A stretch of 64,000 nucleotides of DNA. It comes from Apus apus (lineage: Eukaryota > Chordata > Aves > Apodiformes > Apodidae). The notes under the pieces are model-generated. The model saw nothing but the letters and a program-made list of their open reading frames with translations, made no database searches and had not been told where the DNA came from. The DNA lies in contig NC_067290.1 of the NCBI RefSeq assembly GCF_020740795.1, positions 21,151,001 through 21,215,000 of the forward strand, given 5' to 3'. Within the stretch, counting starts at the first letter, position 1. Each line of letters begins with the position of its first letter. The position numbers and the translations under genes are program-made. Of the stretch, positions 46,101 to 60,600 are shown in pieces.

Positions 46101-49100
46101 TGGAAGGACCAACTTCTGACCCAACACCACAGTCTGCAAGAGCCTGAGCTTCCAGTCCAAAGTATTTCTGTGCTTGGGCTCTATCAGGGGGAGAATGATT
46201 TCCTTCCCTGCAGAGATGTGTCCAGCCCAACTGCCGAATGACACTGTTAGCTCTGCAGAGCTGGGACTGTGCCCTGAGCAGCACACAGGTCCCGTGTGCT
46301 GGGGAGGGAGCCCTTCAAGTCCAATACTTAGCTTAAGATGTAAACAGCTCTGGAAGCACCAGTGGAAGGCTCTGAGCAGCCAGCAGAGCCCTGGCCTGGC
46401 GAGGCAGAGCTGGCAGGGCCAAGTGCTGCTCAGAGCAGCAGTGGAGCCACAGCCCCTCAGGATGCAGCTGTTGCTCCATCACAGCAGCAGCTGGAGGAGC
46501 TGCCATCCCTTTGTGTCCTTCCAAACCAAGTCTGCAGCTATTGACACCAGCACTGCTTTTTAAAGTTTTCTTTAGAGCTTAGATTGATGTTTCAAGCATC
46601 CTAAACACACTCGGGGCTCCAGCCACCCGAGGCAGAGCAGCCCTCGCACTGGCAGGGCAGCAGATGGGGCAGCGTCTGGCCACAGCTCTTCACACCAGAT
46701 TATCCTCTCCCCATCCAAGGCCAAACCTGTCTCAGCAAATGCCTAATTGGATTTGGTGTTAATAAAGCCCATTAGCTGCATGTGTCTGGAGGGGCTCTGC
46801 TCTTTGCCTGTGTCCGTGGGGCAGCGTTAACCCCGTTAGCAGGGGGTGCTGGGAGGTGCAGCCCCCAGCCAGGGGCTGGCAGGACACCCTTGAAAATACA
46901 GAGGAGAGAGATGGGGGCAGGCAGGGAAGAGCTTCCCTCCACAACCCACCTCTCCCACTGCACCTGGGCTTCCAGGGGGGGTGAGTTAACCAACGGGCAG
47001 CTGAGCTGTGACACAAACTTCAAGCCCCAAGTGCTGAAGCCTTTTGTAACAACAGCCAGACAAGATTTGGGGTTTTATTCACTGTGGCATAATGCAAATT
47101 TGGACAGAACAGACGGGCAGCTTCATTTGGGGATATAATTGATGTAGCTAAGACTATCAACACTGCAAAAGCAAGTTGGTTTTAATTATGTCCAGACAGT
47201 CTATGCACCAGCAGCCTCCAACACAGCTATGTTTTGCAGTGTGAATGACACTGGAGGACTGAAATTTATCATTCAGATTAACAGGGCTGTGGGGGAGTGA
47301 GGCAGACACGGGGGTTCCCATTCCCCAGGCTGGTACCTGCCCCATTCCCCACTGGCAGAGCTCCTCTGCACAGCTCTCAGGGACGTGGGATTGACACCAG
47401 GTCAGAGAGAGGCAATGCCCTCTAGCAGGGAAGCTTGCAGAGCTGCCCCTGGTATGGGCAGGGCTGCTGTCCCCCCAGAGCCACCCAGCATCTGGGAGCT
47501 CTGCTTCCTGCCAAGGGCTCAGCAGCCTGGCATGAGCTGGCTTTGCTGGGGACACACTTTTGGAAAGCACTTTTCTATTATTACATACTGTATCAGAGAC
47601 TGACATGCATCAACAGCTAAAAACTACACAGGATAATTCTGAAGAGCTCAAAACCATAACTGCTTAGCGTTGACACCCTTAAATGCATGTGAATGGTATG
47701 ATACGAAGGAAACAAAGCTGTGCCAAAGGGGCTGCTGCATCATGATAACATTGTTTCTCAACTGTCCCCTTTCACTGAAAAAAACAAGCTACAAAAACAA
47801 AGGAAAAATCTTGCTTCTATGGAATTGGGTAATGTGTTGTGCTTAACAGCATTAAATAACAGGATTGGGAGATTTTCACTGCAATTAGAGATGTGACAGA
47901 GCTGCAGCTACCCATGAACAAGCTGTCCCCTCTCCTGGCACTCACAATCAAGGACCAGAGCAGGGGGTATGTGCCAGGACTGAAAGGCAGGCAAGCATTG
48001 CTTACAGGCTGCAGTAAAAGTAAACAGGCTGTTAAAGCTTGGAGAGAGCCAGTGGCAGCTCCAGACTATGGCTACAAGCAAACCAAGGCTGGTGTGTCCC
48101 TTCTGCTGCCAGCACACAGGGTCCATCAGTGGAGCTCCACAGCAGCAATAGGTGCCTGGCCCTGGGGAGGAGCATCCCACCCACCAAGGAAAGCTCCAAC
48201 CTGCCCTGCTAAAAGAACAGCTTAATGGAAAACACAAGGGATGTGGGAAGAGAAGGGAGCATGACAGGGCTGGGTCAGGAGCCTCCTGTTTGCCCAGTGA
48301 CCAGCCATCCCTCACCAGCTGTCACCTCCTTGCTCCCACCAACACCCACCCCTCCAAAGAGCTCAGAAACAGCTTCTCATCCAAAGCCAGCACTAACATC
48401 CTGAGATGACCTTTCTGGATGCTTATTTGCTCTAGGAAACTAAAACCTGAGCTGGCTACAGATGGACAGTTAACTAAAATAATATTTACAGATACCAGAG
48501 AAGCACTTCAGTGGGAAGCTGGTTCCCATCAGTCCTTATCAACCCCTCAGCATCCCACCCACGTGATGGACCATCAGGCACGTCCCAGCACTCTGCCCCA
48601 GCCACCAGCACTAAATCCTTGCTGGTGACGCTGCTGCTTTATCTTTCCATCTGGGTGAGACCCACAGGCAGGGACAGCAGCACAGCAACCAGCCTCTGCC
48701 AAAGCCCCAGGAAAGCCTAACTGCACTTCTGGCTGTACTGGGGTGCCTTTCCTTGACATTCCCTCTGACATCTCTTTCCTCCATAGCCATGTGGGATGGT
48801 TTGACTACGTGGCCAGGTGTTCGGTTTCGGATCACGGTAGTTCTGACCCAATGCCATAGAAACTGGACCTTGTTTTTCTTAAAAATAAAAGAAAAAAGAT
48901 GGGGCTCAATCTAAACCCGGCTCACAAAATTTTCCAGAGATTTATAGGTTTTAAATCAGCCTCAAAAATCTTCAGTCCTTAACCTGCTGCACAATTATGT
49001 GTCTCCTGCCTCAGGCTTCCTTGGCTCGGAGGCAGTTGGGCTCCACTGAAATTTCTGCCCAAGGATGCTCCAGCCCATGACAAACCAGCTCTGAGTGGGA

Positions 49101-50673
49101 ACAGGAGCAGCTGGCCAGGGGGCCCCTCCAGACCACAGTGAGGACAGGCTTTTCTGCCTCCTTTTTTTCTTATCCCAGGAGTAAAAATAGTTGAGCTTTG
49201 TTGTTTTGGGTGGGTACAAATAATTTTAAATGGCAGCTTGCCCATTCAAAATGCACACTCCAGACTACTTCACAGGCAGTAAAAGCAGCTCCTTGCCAAA
49301 ACCAAGTGCTATTCTTTTATCTGAAGCTATTAAAATACTACCATTACTTCAAGCAGAAAAACAATACTTCCTGCCAGAACCAAAGTTATCTTTTCTTATC
49401 ATAAAATCATGAAGGGAAGAAGCAATAAATAACAGTACACCAAAAAATGGCTGTTCTAATGAGTAAAAATAACTCTGTCAAAATAGGTACATGTGGTAGA
49501 TACTTATCCAAAAATACAGATCTGAATAGAATAGTCCAGTGGTTTTAAAATGCATGTGTACTCTGGCCTTCACAGCTGGAACAGCAGGATGCTGCTGGTC
49601 TCTGGTCCCACGGGGGCTCAGTTGGGCCTTGGCTCTAGCCTCAGAAACTGGTAACATGCTGGGAGGAACAAAAGGATTAAACCAGTACTATAACCTCACC
49701 TTTTCCACCTTCACTCTTGCTCGCCCTGGCCCTCACCAGCTGCACAGTCCCCATGTCCCCAGGGCAGGTGCCTGTGCCAGGCCCTTGTGCTCCAGGGAAG
49801 GGGTTTCCATGCTGGGATGGGGCTGGGAGCCACAGCAGTGCCTGTGGGAAGGAGGGTTCAGCACAGCCACATCCAGCAACACCCCCAAAGCAGTGAAAGT
49901 GCCAGTGGGTCATAAGGAAGAGGGGTCCCAGGAGTCCCCCGAGGAGCAGGATCCAACACGGCACTGATTGCTCTCGATGAGGAGCTCTCCTCCAGTGCTG
50001 CAGCATCCCAGACAGGCAGGATCAAATGGAGGAAAGGCAGCTGGGTGGGCAGAGCACAAGGGCCTGTCCCAGGCTGCTGCCTTCCCAGCTTCTTCATGTC
50101 ATCTGCTGCTGTCAAATAGTTCAGAAGCAGAAGAAAGCAATGGGTCTGAAAATGAGCTTCCAGGGGAATTTGTTCAGGCAGGTTTGTCCAGCTCAGTGCT
50201 CTTTTATCAAAACCAGCTGCCAAACTAAGTTATTTGGTGGTGAGCAATCTTCTCTCTCATTTCAGACTCCCTCAGAACTCTGCCTGCTGGGAACCAGCCC
50301 TCTCCTTCTAATATCTGCAGTAAAGTCCCAGCTGTATCTCCTGTCCTGCATTGCTCTCAGCTGACCCTGCAGCCTGAGGGGCAGAGCCTGGTGCCACCAG
50401 CAGGCTCACAGCACCACGGGTGGGCTTCTGCCCAAGCAAGGGAAACATGAGCCTGCAGAGACCACAAGGTAACTGGGGATGAAGTTTCTATTTACATGTA
50501 ATTCTCATTAACTGGGAAAAAGCTTCTGCAAAACAGCTCAAAGAGCATTTAAGAGACAAGAAGTGTTAATCTGGATTGGGATCAAGTCAGCACAGGCTTC
50601 CACTGAGATCCACTGAGAGACATCATTTCACAAACTGACCCCCTGAACCTACAGAAAATCTGAAATGATTTTA
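43121..50673. other. Intergenic stretch, no gene recognised
   Basis: No recognised CR1 copy or supported exon was found over 7.5 kb. A minus-strand frame near 46.1-46.2 kb (KEIILPLIEP, after acceptor CTCTGCAG) faintly recalls an N-terminal SSUH2 segment but is too weak to call. Sequence at about 48790-48900 has several CpGs and an A-rich end, and could be a decayed retroelement. Confidence 0.45.
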
Positions 50674-50800
50674 GAATCATAGAATCACCTTGGTTGGAAA
50701 GGACCTTTAAGATCATCAAGACCAACCACTCGCCCACCCCGCTGCCAAGCCCACCGCTAAACCACACCCCTCGGCACCACATCTGCAGCTCATACAATGA
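50674..50800 (-). mobile_element. CR1 LINE 3' fragment
   Basis: On the plus strand the reversed CR1 end reads AATCATAGAATCACC, TTGGTTGGAAAGGACCT, TTAAGATCATCAAGACCAAC, then CACCGCTAAACCACACCCCT. The pattern is of a different CR1 subfamily from the copies at 11.6 and 54.4 kb. Confidence 0.92.
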
Positions 50801-53800
50801 GACACTCAACAAGCAGTAAATCGACTCTACGTGCATAAACTCGCCGATTTTTGCGTACAGAATTGAGAAATTGCAAGCTAGGGTGGAGTTCCGTTACCCA
50901 GGCTGCAGACACTGAGCTGTGCTGAAGCATCCCCCAGGGAGAGCAGCAGCCCTGCTCCCTGAGACGGGCAGCGCTGCAGGGACACGGTGACCGGGTGCAG
51001 CTTTCCTGTCCACTGTGCTTTACTCTTTTATGAAACGGAGTGCCCTGCAGCAGAAAAGCACAGCTCCTCCCTCAAAGCCTGGCGGAGAGAGGGGTGCTCG
51101 GGGCAGCCCTCACTAGATGGTGCTGCCGGATAGAGCAGCTCCCGGCAGCGCTGCCCGGAGCCCAGCACCAGTCACCAGAGGCTGTGCAGTGCTGGCCCCG
51201 GCCCCCGCTGCCCCCCGGCACCGCCCAGGGCTGCAGGGACAGCGGCTGCAAAGCCCCCCTGACCCCCGCAGCCCCTCGGGACCCGCAGCCCTTTCACCTG
51301 CTGGGACAAACCCGCCGAGATGTGAACGTCTGGCTCTGGCTTCTCCTGAGCCAGAGCCATCTCTAGATTCCAGGAGGGGAGAAAAAACGTCAATCGAATA
51401 TTTAAGCTTTTAACTTTGTGTTACTTGTTTATATAAAGTACAAAATCCTGCACTTTGAAGTGGAAAATAATTTCCAAATCGAAGTTTGAAATATTTTGAC
51501 AGCATCAAAGCCCCCGTGCCCAGCTCCTGCAGTCTCCTGTACCTTATTGATCCAAAACAAGACCTTGGTTAAATCATTCCTGTTTGATAAAATATTTAAG
51601 GCTGGTGTATCTTTTATCAACATTTTTAAACTCAAGACTCCTAGGAGCACATCTGTTCTTCAGTCACCTTTATGAAATATTCCTTTCACCTACTTCAGAG
51701 AGTTCACACAAAGGCTTTTTTAAAATAAACACTCTTATAAGAGTTCTACTCAGGAGAAAATTTAAACTTTTAAACTCTTCAGTCCTTACTCTGCACACAC
51801 TCAGAGGTTTCCCAGAGCTTCTGCACCAGCCACCACTGCATTGAAACAGCCCAAAATAAAGTCAGGAGGGCTTACATCCATTTCCTCCCCCCTCCCCGCC
51901 CCCATCTATTTTCTATACCAAATAGAAAATGCCCAGATGGCAGCTTTATGAGGGATGTAACACTCTGGAGCATCAGTTTCAGGAACAACATTTGCAAGGA
52001 AGAGCTGAAGCCATTTGCCACATGTCCACAGACCAGCCACAGGGAAGGTAAAGCCCCCAAACCTGGGACACTCAGTGGCCAGCCCAAACCACCCCAGTCC
52101 CACCCTGTTCAGTGACTTCCCAGCCAGAATTCCAGGCTGACTGCATCCTCTCCCATCTGGTGCTTTGGCTTTCTGCTAAAGCCCTGCTCAAAGATTGGAA
52201 CTCTGCTTCCACCTGAGGCAAGACCCAGGTCACCAGCCCTGGGTTGGGCCCCACAGCCACCCCATCCCATGTACAACAGCAGAGAGGAACCTGCCTGCCC
52301 CTTGTGTGGGCACATCCAGGCAAGACCCAGTGCTCAGTGCCACCTGATGCCAGAACTCAGGATACAACCCTAGGGAAGGAAATCTCTAGTCACCTTCACT
52401 GGAGTGCAGCCACAGCTGAGCTGCTTTTGATCTGCTGTGACTCTCAAACCCAGAGCTTCCATTTCCACTGATCCAACCCCACCAGGGACAGCTGGGTCCT
52501 GGGACAAGCTGGGAGGGATGGTGGTGATCCTGCCAGCAAGAGGGGCTGGGGTCTCTGGGGCTGAGGGTGCCAGGGCCTTCCCTGGAGGGCAGCAGTGAAG
52601 AAATCCAGCTCTGGATGGTGCAAACCATCACTTCTCCTACCCCTGGAGAAGATTTAGTAGGCTCAGTAGTTCTGGAAGCCAGGCCAGCCATGGAGATTGA
52701 CAGAAAAGAGCAGCATTTGGCCCCAAGTCACTCCTATATTTGGTTTTACTATAAAAGGAGAATTGGACATAGATGACACATGGGTTAGCTGATCTAGTTA
52801 CACAAGTAACTGGGAAAGTGGAGTGTTATGTTTTCAAATGCCCTTTTCAGCTTTTGACAGTTCAAATTCTTTTTAAGCCTCACCTCAGGCTACACAAGTT
52901 GCTCTGTCTCCAGACCTGCAGCTCTGCTCTTTAAGCACCACCAGGCTTATCTCAGAGCATCTCCATCCAACAGCCACCTCAAAGAGCTTCTCAGTAAACG
53001 GAGCTCTTTGGTCTTCTGCATACTCAAAAACATTATTCTTCCTACAGGAACAAAGCCATACTTGTGGCCACCCGGGCTTGGAAAGGAACCCAGTGGGGTC
53101 TGAGGATTTTCTCCTTCACTCTTGTGCTGCAAGCACACGCTGAGCAGCAGCCCAGGTCAACACCATTCTCTTCCTCCTCTCCTGGGTTCCCCAGGGCAAA
53201 CACTTTCCCATCAGAAATTCCTGCTTCCCAGTGGATGCAGGCAGTGTTGCTGAGCAGGACTGGAGAGCAGAGCCCAGCTCTGCTTCCAGCTCACACCTCA
53301 GAGGGTTGCTGTGATTATTTTCATTTTACAGCCACTTCACAAAGACTAGCAAATGATAAAAAAATACAGCCTCAAAAGCAATAACAGTAAAAGAAGGATA
53401 GCTAAGAGTTTAATCCCAAGCAGTGCAGAGCAATCCGGGAGCTTTGCTTCAGCTCCAGCTGCTTCATGAACTGGACATTGAAGCCAAACTGCTCAGTGAG
53501 TAACATGGATTCCCAAACCAGAACCTGAAGCTGCCCAGAGCTGCAGGGCTTGTTTGAGACCATCGCTCATGGCAGACTGAGCAACAAATACCTGTTTCTG
53601 AAATAAACCCTGGTGGGTTCTCAGGAAGAGGTTCCCCCTCAGCAGCCAGCCCCAAGCTCTCCTCCAGCTGCCCAGAGCAATCCATGGAAGGGGGGATTTG
53701 TCTTCATCTGCCCAGCTCTGCCACTGCCCTTTTAGAACCCTCACCCAGTCCCCCAAGGGACACCAACACCTCCTGCTCCTGGAGGTATTTGACAGCATAA

Positions 53801-54437
53801 GACCCACCTGGAATTTAAGGTCCTTCCTAAACCCATCACCCTCACTGCCAGACACCCAGCTCTTTCCCAGCACATTTATGCCCACTGCATTCCTCCCAGC
53901 TCACAGGTGTCCAGAGTGATCCTTTCTCCATGCATCCATCCTCAAAGCATTTGCACAGTATCAGCAGAAAAAAATAAAAATGGAGCTGAAAACGTCAACA
54001 TGGGATTTTTTGATCCCTCTGCCTAGGTGGGGAAGGACATTTGCAACCAAGAATATGGCAACAAAGACAGGGGCACACAAAAAAAAAATCACGTGTATTT
54101 ATATTTGTCTTGGCAAAAGCTGTTAGAGAATGTTGCCCTTCTGCTTGTAACCACTGTGTCCTGAGAATGACTAGCTTTGGCTTTTTCCAAGGAAGGGCAC
54201 GAACTCAATAACAACAGCAGGACTTCAGGCCACTTCTCATCACCAGGGGACAGGGCTGGGCCATCTTGCCATTTCCTCCAGCTGACACTTCTTCAAGAAG
54301 GGCAGGTCAGCTGTGGCCATGACCACCCGTGGGCTTCTCACCTCCACAGCCATGATCCAGCAGCTGAATCCCAATTCACTGAGTTGACCCTCACCCACTC
54401 ATGGACCCACCTGCCCTTCTCTGCAAGGAGACATGGC
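50801..54437. other. Intergenic stretch, no gene recognised
   Basis: A modest CpG cluster occurs at about 51.07-51.32 kb together with a perfect 10-base-pair hairpin (51331-51359). The rest is ordinary, with no supported exon. Confidence 0.45.
51331..51359. other. Perfect inverted repeat (10-bp stem, 9-base loop)
   Basis: TGGCTCTGGC (51331-51340) pairs with GCCAGAGCCA (51350-51359) around the loop TTCTCCTGA. It lies at the edge of a small CpG cluster. No flanking T run or known RNA family is apparent. Confidence 0.55.
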
Positions 54438-54690
54438 ATCTCAAAGAATTATGGAATTATTTGGGCTGGAAGGGACCTTAAAGATCCATGGGCAGGGACA
54501 CCTCCCACCAGCCCTGGCTGCTCCAAGCCCCATCCAACCTGCCCTTCAACACTGCCAGGGATGGGGCAGCCACAGCTTCCCTGGGCAACCTGGGCCAGGC
54601 TCTCACCAACCTCACAGCACAGAATTTCCTACTAATATCTTGTCTAAATCTCCCCTCTTCCGGCTTAAAACCCCTCCAGTCCCTCTGTGC
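54438..54690 (-). mobile_element. CR1 LINE 3' fragment
   Basis: The plus strand shows the reversed CR1 end: AATTATGGAATTATTTGGGC, TGGAAGGGACCTTAAAGATC, CATGGGCAGGGACACCTC, then CCCATCCAACCTGCCC and GGGATGGGGCAGCCACAGC. It is closely similar to the copy at 11.6 kb. Confidence 0.93.
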
Positions 54691-57600
54691 ACAGCAGAGG
54701 TGGCCGTGGCACAGGAGCCCTGCCTCTGGGCTCCAGCTGCCTTTGCAGGTTCTCCACCAGCCCCATCATAGCACTTCCAAGGCTCTGGCATGCTTTGTCT
54801 GTTTTCTCAGGGATGTGCAACATTCCCCTTTCCCCTCTCCATATCTAAGCAGCAGAGCTTAATTGATGGAAAATGTCAGTCTTTCAGTGATAAAGCTTTC
54901 TCACCAAATGCTTTGATTATAAAAACAAGGGGAAGAATAACATTTATTCAATCACATGGCTATTAAAGTATCTATTTGTCTGGACTCTGGCATTGCTTTC
55001 CCAAAAAACATTTTCTTCATGAAATACCAGCAAGTCGTGGGCATGACTTTAGAGAGCACCAGAAATAGTGTGTGGAAGGAGAAAAGCAGTATTCCTTTCT
55101 TCCACATATGGATACCAGCTCCAATCAGGGATTTACACACACAAATATAATTCCTTTAGATTCTGATATAGCTGGGATCTTGTCGGACCTTCTGCTACTT
55201 TTTCTTCCATCTATACTGTGGTTGATTTGTTTTCTTGTACTCTCTATTTTTGGCCACTTTTTGCCTCAGTTTCAGTGTGGCTCAATCTCAGCATCTCCCT
55301 CAGCTCCCCCAGCCCCTGAGGTCACTCCTCCCTCCCCTGGCCCCATCAGGGCATGGTCTCCAGCCTGGGAACAAGGTGGATAAATCTCCACATCCCAGCC
55401 ACAGCCAGGTGTCACAGCTCCTCTCAGACATCCTCACCAAGAAACAGCTCTTCCACTTTGGGCTTGGACCTGCCAAATGTGCACTCCTGCCCTGCTGCTG
55501 CCTGTCCTGAGCACACATGAAGGGCAATTCCACCACCCTCTGCTTTCCCTGCTGCCAGCCTGCCCCTGGAATCCCCCGGCCCCTCAAAGCTGGTCAGCCC
55601 TGTCCTCACTCAGGGTCCTGGTGGCCATCTCCAGCCACCTGACTGTGCCTGGGAGGCACAGGCTCACTCCTGCCTGGCTGAGGGCAGCAGCAGAGCTCCT
55701 CAGACCTCACATGTGCACACAGACTGCCCAGCCAAGCCTGAGCAACCTGCACAGAGGTTTGGGCAAGGGCAGGCTGGCACAGCCACCATCAGTTCTACTG
55801 CATCATCTGTGAATATTAATTCATCTAGCTCTGCTGTCATAAATAGCCCCAGACGACCACCACCCATAAAAATACAAGTGCTCCAATGTTAACTCTTGGA
55901 AAACTCCAGCATAAGGCTGGAACAGGCTCAGAGATGCTCAGCACAGGCCAGAGCCCAGCCAGGGTCACAGGGTGCCAGAGCTGCAGCCACAGCAGATACA
56001 CAAGCACCTCACAGGATTCAGTTCTTCCATACTTAAAGGCCAAGAAAAACCTATTCATTTTCCAGCCTTCACCATCTTGTCTTGCAGCTAGAACATTTCT
56101 TCCACCAGAGCCCAGCTCTCTGCACCAAGCAGCTGTCCATCAGAGGCCTAGGAAAGCATCCCAGGCTCTGGAGGAAAATTAAAACTTAGACAAAGATACG
56201 TGGTAGCAGAAGCAGCTGTGCCAGGCCCAGGCACACCACAGGCTGTGCCCTGAGGGCAGCGAGGCAGGAGGAGGCAGAGGGGGCTCCCTGCAGAGCCCAG
56301 CCCAGCAAACAGACCCCCAGGCTGGGGGAAGTGCCCCAATCTACACAGGAGGGATGGGGCTCCTGCTGCAGCCCCCCCAGCTCCAACACTCTGCTGGTTT
56401 TGTTCTACAGAGGAGTCAATCCAAGCTGAAACCCCAGACAGCTAAGATAGAGGCAATGGAGCAAAATAAACAGCATTTCTTCTGTATCTCCCTATTACCC
56501 TCAGCACAGTAATTAATTTTAAGCACTAAAGAAATGTTTACCTGAAGTGGAATTTCCCATCTTCATGTAAAGATCTCTGATCTGCACCTTCCACTACTCA
56601 GGTTTTCTTAGACACTGGGGACATCACCTGGTTCCTACAGCATGTTTCAAATGGCCTTGGGTGCCCTGTTTGCATTAAAACAACAGAAGTGAGGTGCTGG
56701 GTGCTGGCCATGCTCCAGCGGACACCAGCGCGTCTGCGTTCCCGCAGAGCTACAAGGCTTCCTGCACAGGCTGGATTTACATCCACATCCAACCTAAATA
56801 AATCATGTACCACCATCCCCAAAACAGCTCACTTATCATGCTCAGTGTGAACAGTGAAATGTCATAATATTTGTCCAAGGCACGTGGTTTGTTTTGCTTT
56901 CAATAAATAAAGTCTAGCAGGGAGAAAAGAGGTTTGTGCTTCCTCTGTTACTTGGTGTCTCCCAGGGAAAGGGACTTTGTACGGATGGGGCTGCGGTGCT
57001 GCCCGGGGGAGAATCCAGCAGAAGGCCCCACCTTCTGCTCAGCAGGCCCAGGCGTGGGGCAGATACAAGATGAGAGCCCCCAACACCCCCCGTGCCAGCC
57101 CCAGCGCAGGGAGCGCCGACTGGAGGGGAGAGCAGCAGGGATGTGCGCCCGGCCGGGCGGGGGGACGGAGCCGCACGGAATCAGAACAAACCTGACAGGA
57201 AGCTGCAGCAATAAGCACCCAGGTTCTGTTCCCACTCTGAAGCCCCACTGTAAATCAGACAGAGCACCCTGAGCTCTACGGGAGCCCTGCAGACTTGGTC
57301 TCTTGGCAGGATCGGGTCCATGCCCGGGTGTCCTGCTGCAGAACCATGATATATGAAATACCCAGAGGAGAGGGAGATGGGAAACTCTTTTCATGGTACA
57401 TTATTTGCCAGCCTCCTTAGCAGTGTATTTTAGCAGCTGCCAGCTCACCAACCTGAGCTAACAGGTCCTCACAAGCTCCTCACCTTTTCTTCTGGCTTCA
57501 AGTAACCCCACTGCCACTTTAGGGCTTACCCCACCTGCAGGGAGCCCCAAGCCCTGCCAGCCCACCAGTGCCACAAGAGCAGTGCTTGGCTATGGATCTT

Positions 57601-60600
57601 AGCTCTAAAATTGCTATTTTAGGGGGGAAGATTGTCAGCAGTTCCCCTGCAGCCCGAGTCCCCCCAGTACATAGCTTTTAGACAGCCAGGGCCAGACAGC
57701 ACCACCACAATAGCTCAGAACAGGGAGAAGCAGCTGAAACCTTTCACGTGCAAAGCTACCAGGGCTAGAAATAGGCATCTATATTCTGCACTGGGTTATT
57801 AAGAGACTAACCCCTCCCTTTCCAGGGCTTGAAAGGATTTTATTTGCAGGCATTAGGAGCCTCTTGGACATGCCACAGCCAAGCAATATTGATCAACACC
57901 ACAACAATCCCTCTCCGCACATCTTTGCCCTGACATCATCCAAAGAGCAGCATCTTTTCTTATTCATGAGTGGTAACAGGCATTGCTGTCTGCACCTCAG
58001 CTTTGGCTGCCTCCCACAGACCCTTCATCTCCTTTATTCAAAGCCCAACTTAGCCCAGTTCCTTTCACAGGACTGGGCTTCTAAGCCCTGGTCTTTAAAC
58101 CCTGTCACCTCTCTGCTGCACTGTTACACATAAGGAGAGCACTCCAAAACCTGTCCCAGCCACTGCCACCAGCCTCCACTGTCACATCAGGGCTGACAAG
58201 CAAAGCTGTATCGACCCCAACTCTCCTACATACACACCAGCTCTTCCCACTTCAACTGGAGGAGCTGGACTTAGCCTCGTGGTCCCTCAGCTCTGCTCTG
58301 CACCAACTCCTGCTGACATGCTGCCCAAGCTGCCACAGGAGGATCTGTTTATTTTAACAATTGCAGCTCTGGCTGAGCTCTGCATCGTTTTTGAAACAGG
58401 TGGTGTGCAAAGCTAGACAATACAGGGGATTCAGACAGCAAAATTAGCCAGTTCTAAAGTTAAAGTGGTAGAACATCACAGGCCATCATCTGCTGCCAGC
58501 CTCACCTCTGCCACCACAGCCCCCCGGGAGCAGCAGCAGCCAGATCCCACCAGCCCAGCTCCCCACGGGACTGCTGGGCAGAGGGAATGGTGCCAATGCC
58601 TGCAGCCCCTGTGCTCCAGCCCCTCGTGCCTGGCCCCACAGGGGCTCCTCACTGCAGGGGAAAGCCTCCCCTGCTGCTGCAGGCTCTTTGATTAAGAGAG
58701 AACTAATAACGCCGGGATCAATCACAGCCAAAGGCAAGCCTGGAGCCCAGCTCTACTCAGCAGCACATCAGCTAGTTAAATCCGATTATCAGACTACCCA
58801 ACTGGTCGTGTCACAAGTGATAAATCAAGCAAAAACTCTCACTTGATAAGGAAAAGCCAAGCAAGGCTATTTTAAAATGAAAATCCAAAGGAATTCAGAG
58901 CGCTGGTGTGGGAGAAGAGCTGAGATTAAGAGGAGCTATAAACACAGGCTGAGGGGGCCTCTGCAAAACTGCCCTCCTGTGCCTTCTTAAGATGAGGAGG
59001 AGCAGCATCCCAGCAGCTGCTGGTGGTGGGTTCTCCTGGGAGCAGGATGGGCACCACTCAGCTCAGCAGGGGCTGGGGGACCCTTGGGCTGGGGCCCCCA
59101 CCAGACACCCCCAGCTTGGTGACACTCTCAGTCACCAGCTAGGGCTCCCAGTGCCAGGGAATTGCAAGGTCAGGCCAAGGGGTGACTGCTCCACTCAACC
59201 CTCCCAGCCACTCCAGCACCTAATGTTATTTTTTTCCCCTCTAAACTGATACAGGACACAGTCATTTGTTGAGCATTTTCAGGGCAGCTTTGCCCACAGC
59301 CATAAGAACATAAGAGTGATTAAGAGGGAAGGAAGAAATAGCAGTTACTTACAGGCTCAATTAGTGCCTGACGAGCTGCATAACAAGGAATGCAGCTGTA
59401 GATGTTTCCTCTGATACCCAGTGCACTGGTATTGTTAAAAACAGCATTAAAAGCAGCAGCTCTTCAGTGCCTGGGGTGTCCCAACAGGACACCATCTCCT
59501 GAGGGCTCCCACCTGCAGCCCCTCTCCCCCAGCCACCAGGAGGGCTGCATCCCCCCACCACAGCCCAGAGCCTCAAGCTATGACCTGAGCATGTGGGCAC
59601 CCCAAGGGTCAGGACAAACACCCCCACAGCAAACAGCAGCTCAGGTTCAGTCACAGGCAAGAGGAAGAGCTGCAGATTGCAGAGCACAGGGTGAGATGCA
59701 GCTTCAGAGCTCTTCCCCCCCTGCACCAGGCTGAGGGGCTCCACTACCAGTAAGGGAAAGGATCTCCAGCAGAACAGCCCAGCTTGTGCTGCGTGACCAT
59801 AAGCCCACCCACCCCTCCTGCTCTGCAGAAGGGGCAGCACCCACCTGCCCCACAGCTCACCCTGCAGCCCAGCAGAGCACCCAGTGTGTCTGCAGGGAAG
59901 CAGGTCTCCAGATCCTACCCCAGCACTTACAACAGAGACAAAGAATGCAGGAAGATTAGGTGGTTATGGATCCAAGGGACCATGAATTTGATATTCATAG
60001 ACTTTCTCTCTTTTAAAGGGCAAACCACTTTGAATTGAAACAAACTAAGAAGGCAGCTTGAATGATAAATGAATGTTTTTCTGTACTTCCTGGGTGAAAT
60101 TTAATTTTAATTGACATTAAACATGACAGAGCTCCAAACATTTGCCAGCCACCTATTTTAGCTGCCCCTGAGACACTTATGCCATTAAACCCCTGCTCTC
60201 TGTATCTTCTGTACACTAGAGCACTGAAGAGTGAGGACTACCCTCAACACGAGATTCTGGTGTCTGGACCAGTCCTCCAGGGACCAGGCTTTTCATCCGA
60301 GGGTTCTGACACAAACAGCTCCAGCAAGATGGATTCCTGTTTCCCACTAACAGAGAGGAGATCCAGGCAGGAAAAGGCAAGGTGTCCTTCGTGATCAAGG
60401 AGAGCTCTGGCTGGCAGTCCCAGGGGAGGCAGACCAGGAGCAGAGAGGGAACTGGAGACAGAAGGAGAAAATCAGTCTTATTCACTTGGAAGCACACAGT
60501 TCCCTCAAGGGAACCTGGCCAGCACAATGTGCATTAAACAGTTTCACTACCTGGGGCTTCTGATCCTCCTGTGGTTTTTGACCCAACTTGCTCACTTTAA

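Noticed and set aside
46080..46286. Minus-strand frame with KEIILPLIEP after an AG, considered as an SSUH2 N-terminal exon
   Set aside because: Alignment needs gaps and the hallmark RLETF segment is absent; no donor is found.
48790..48900. CpG-bearing A-rich-ended stretch, possibly a retroviral LTR piece
   Set aside because: No matching second LTR, primer binding site or target duplication could be seen.
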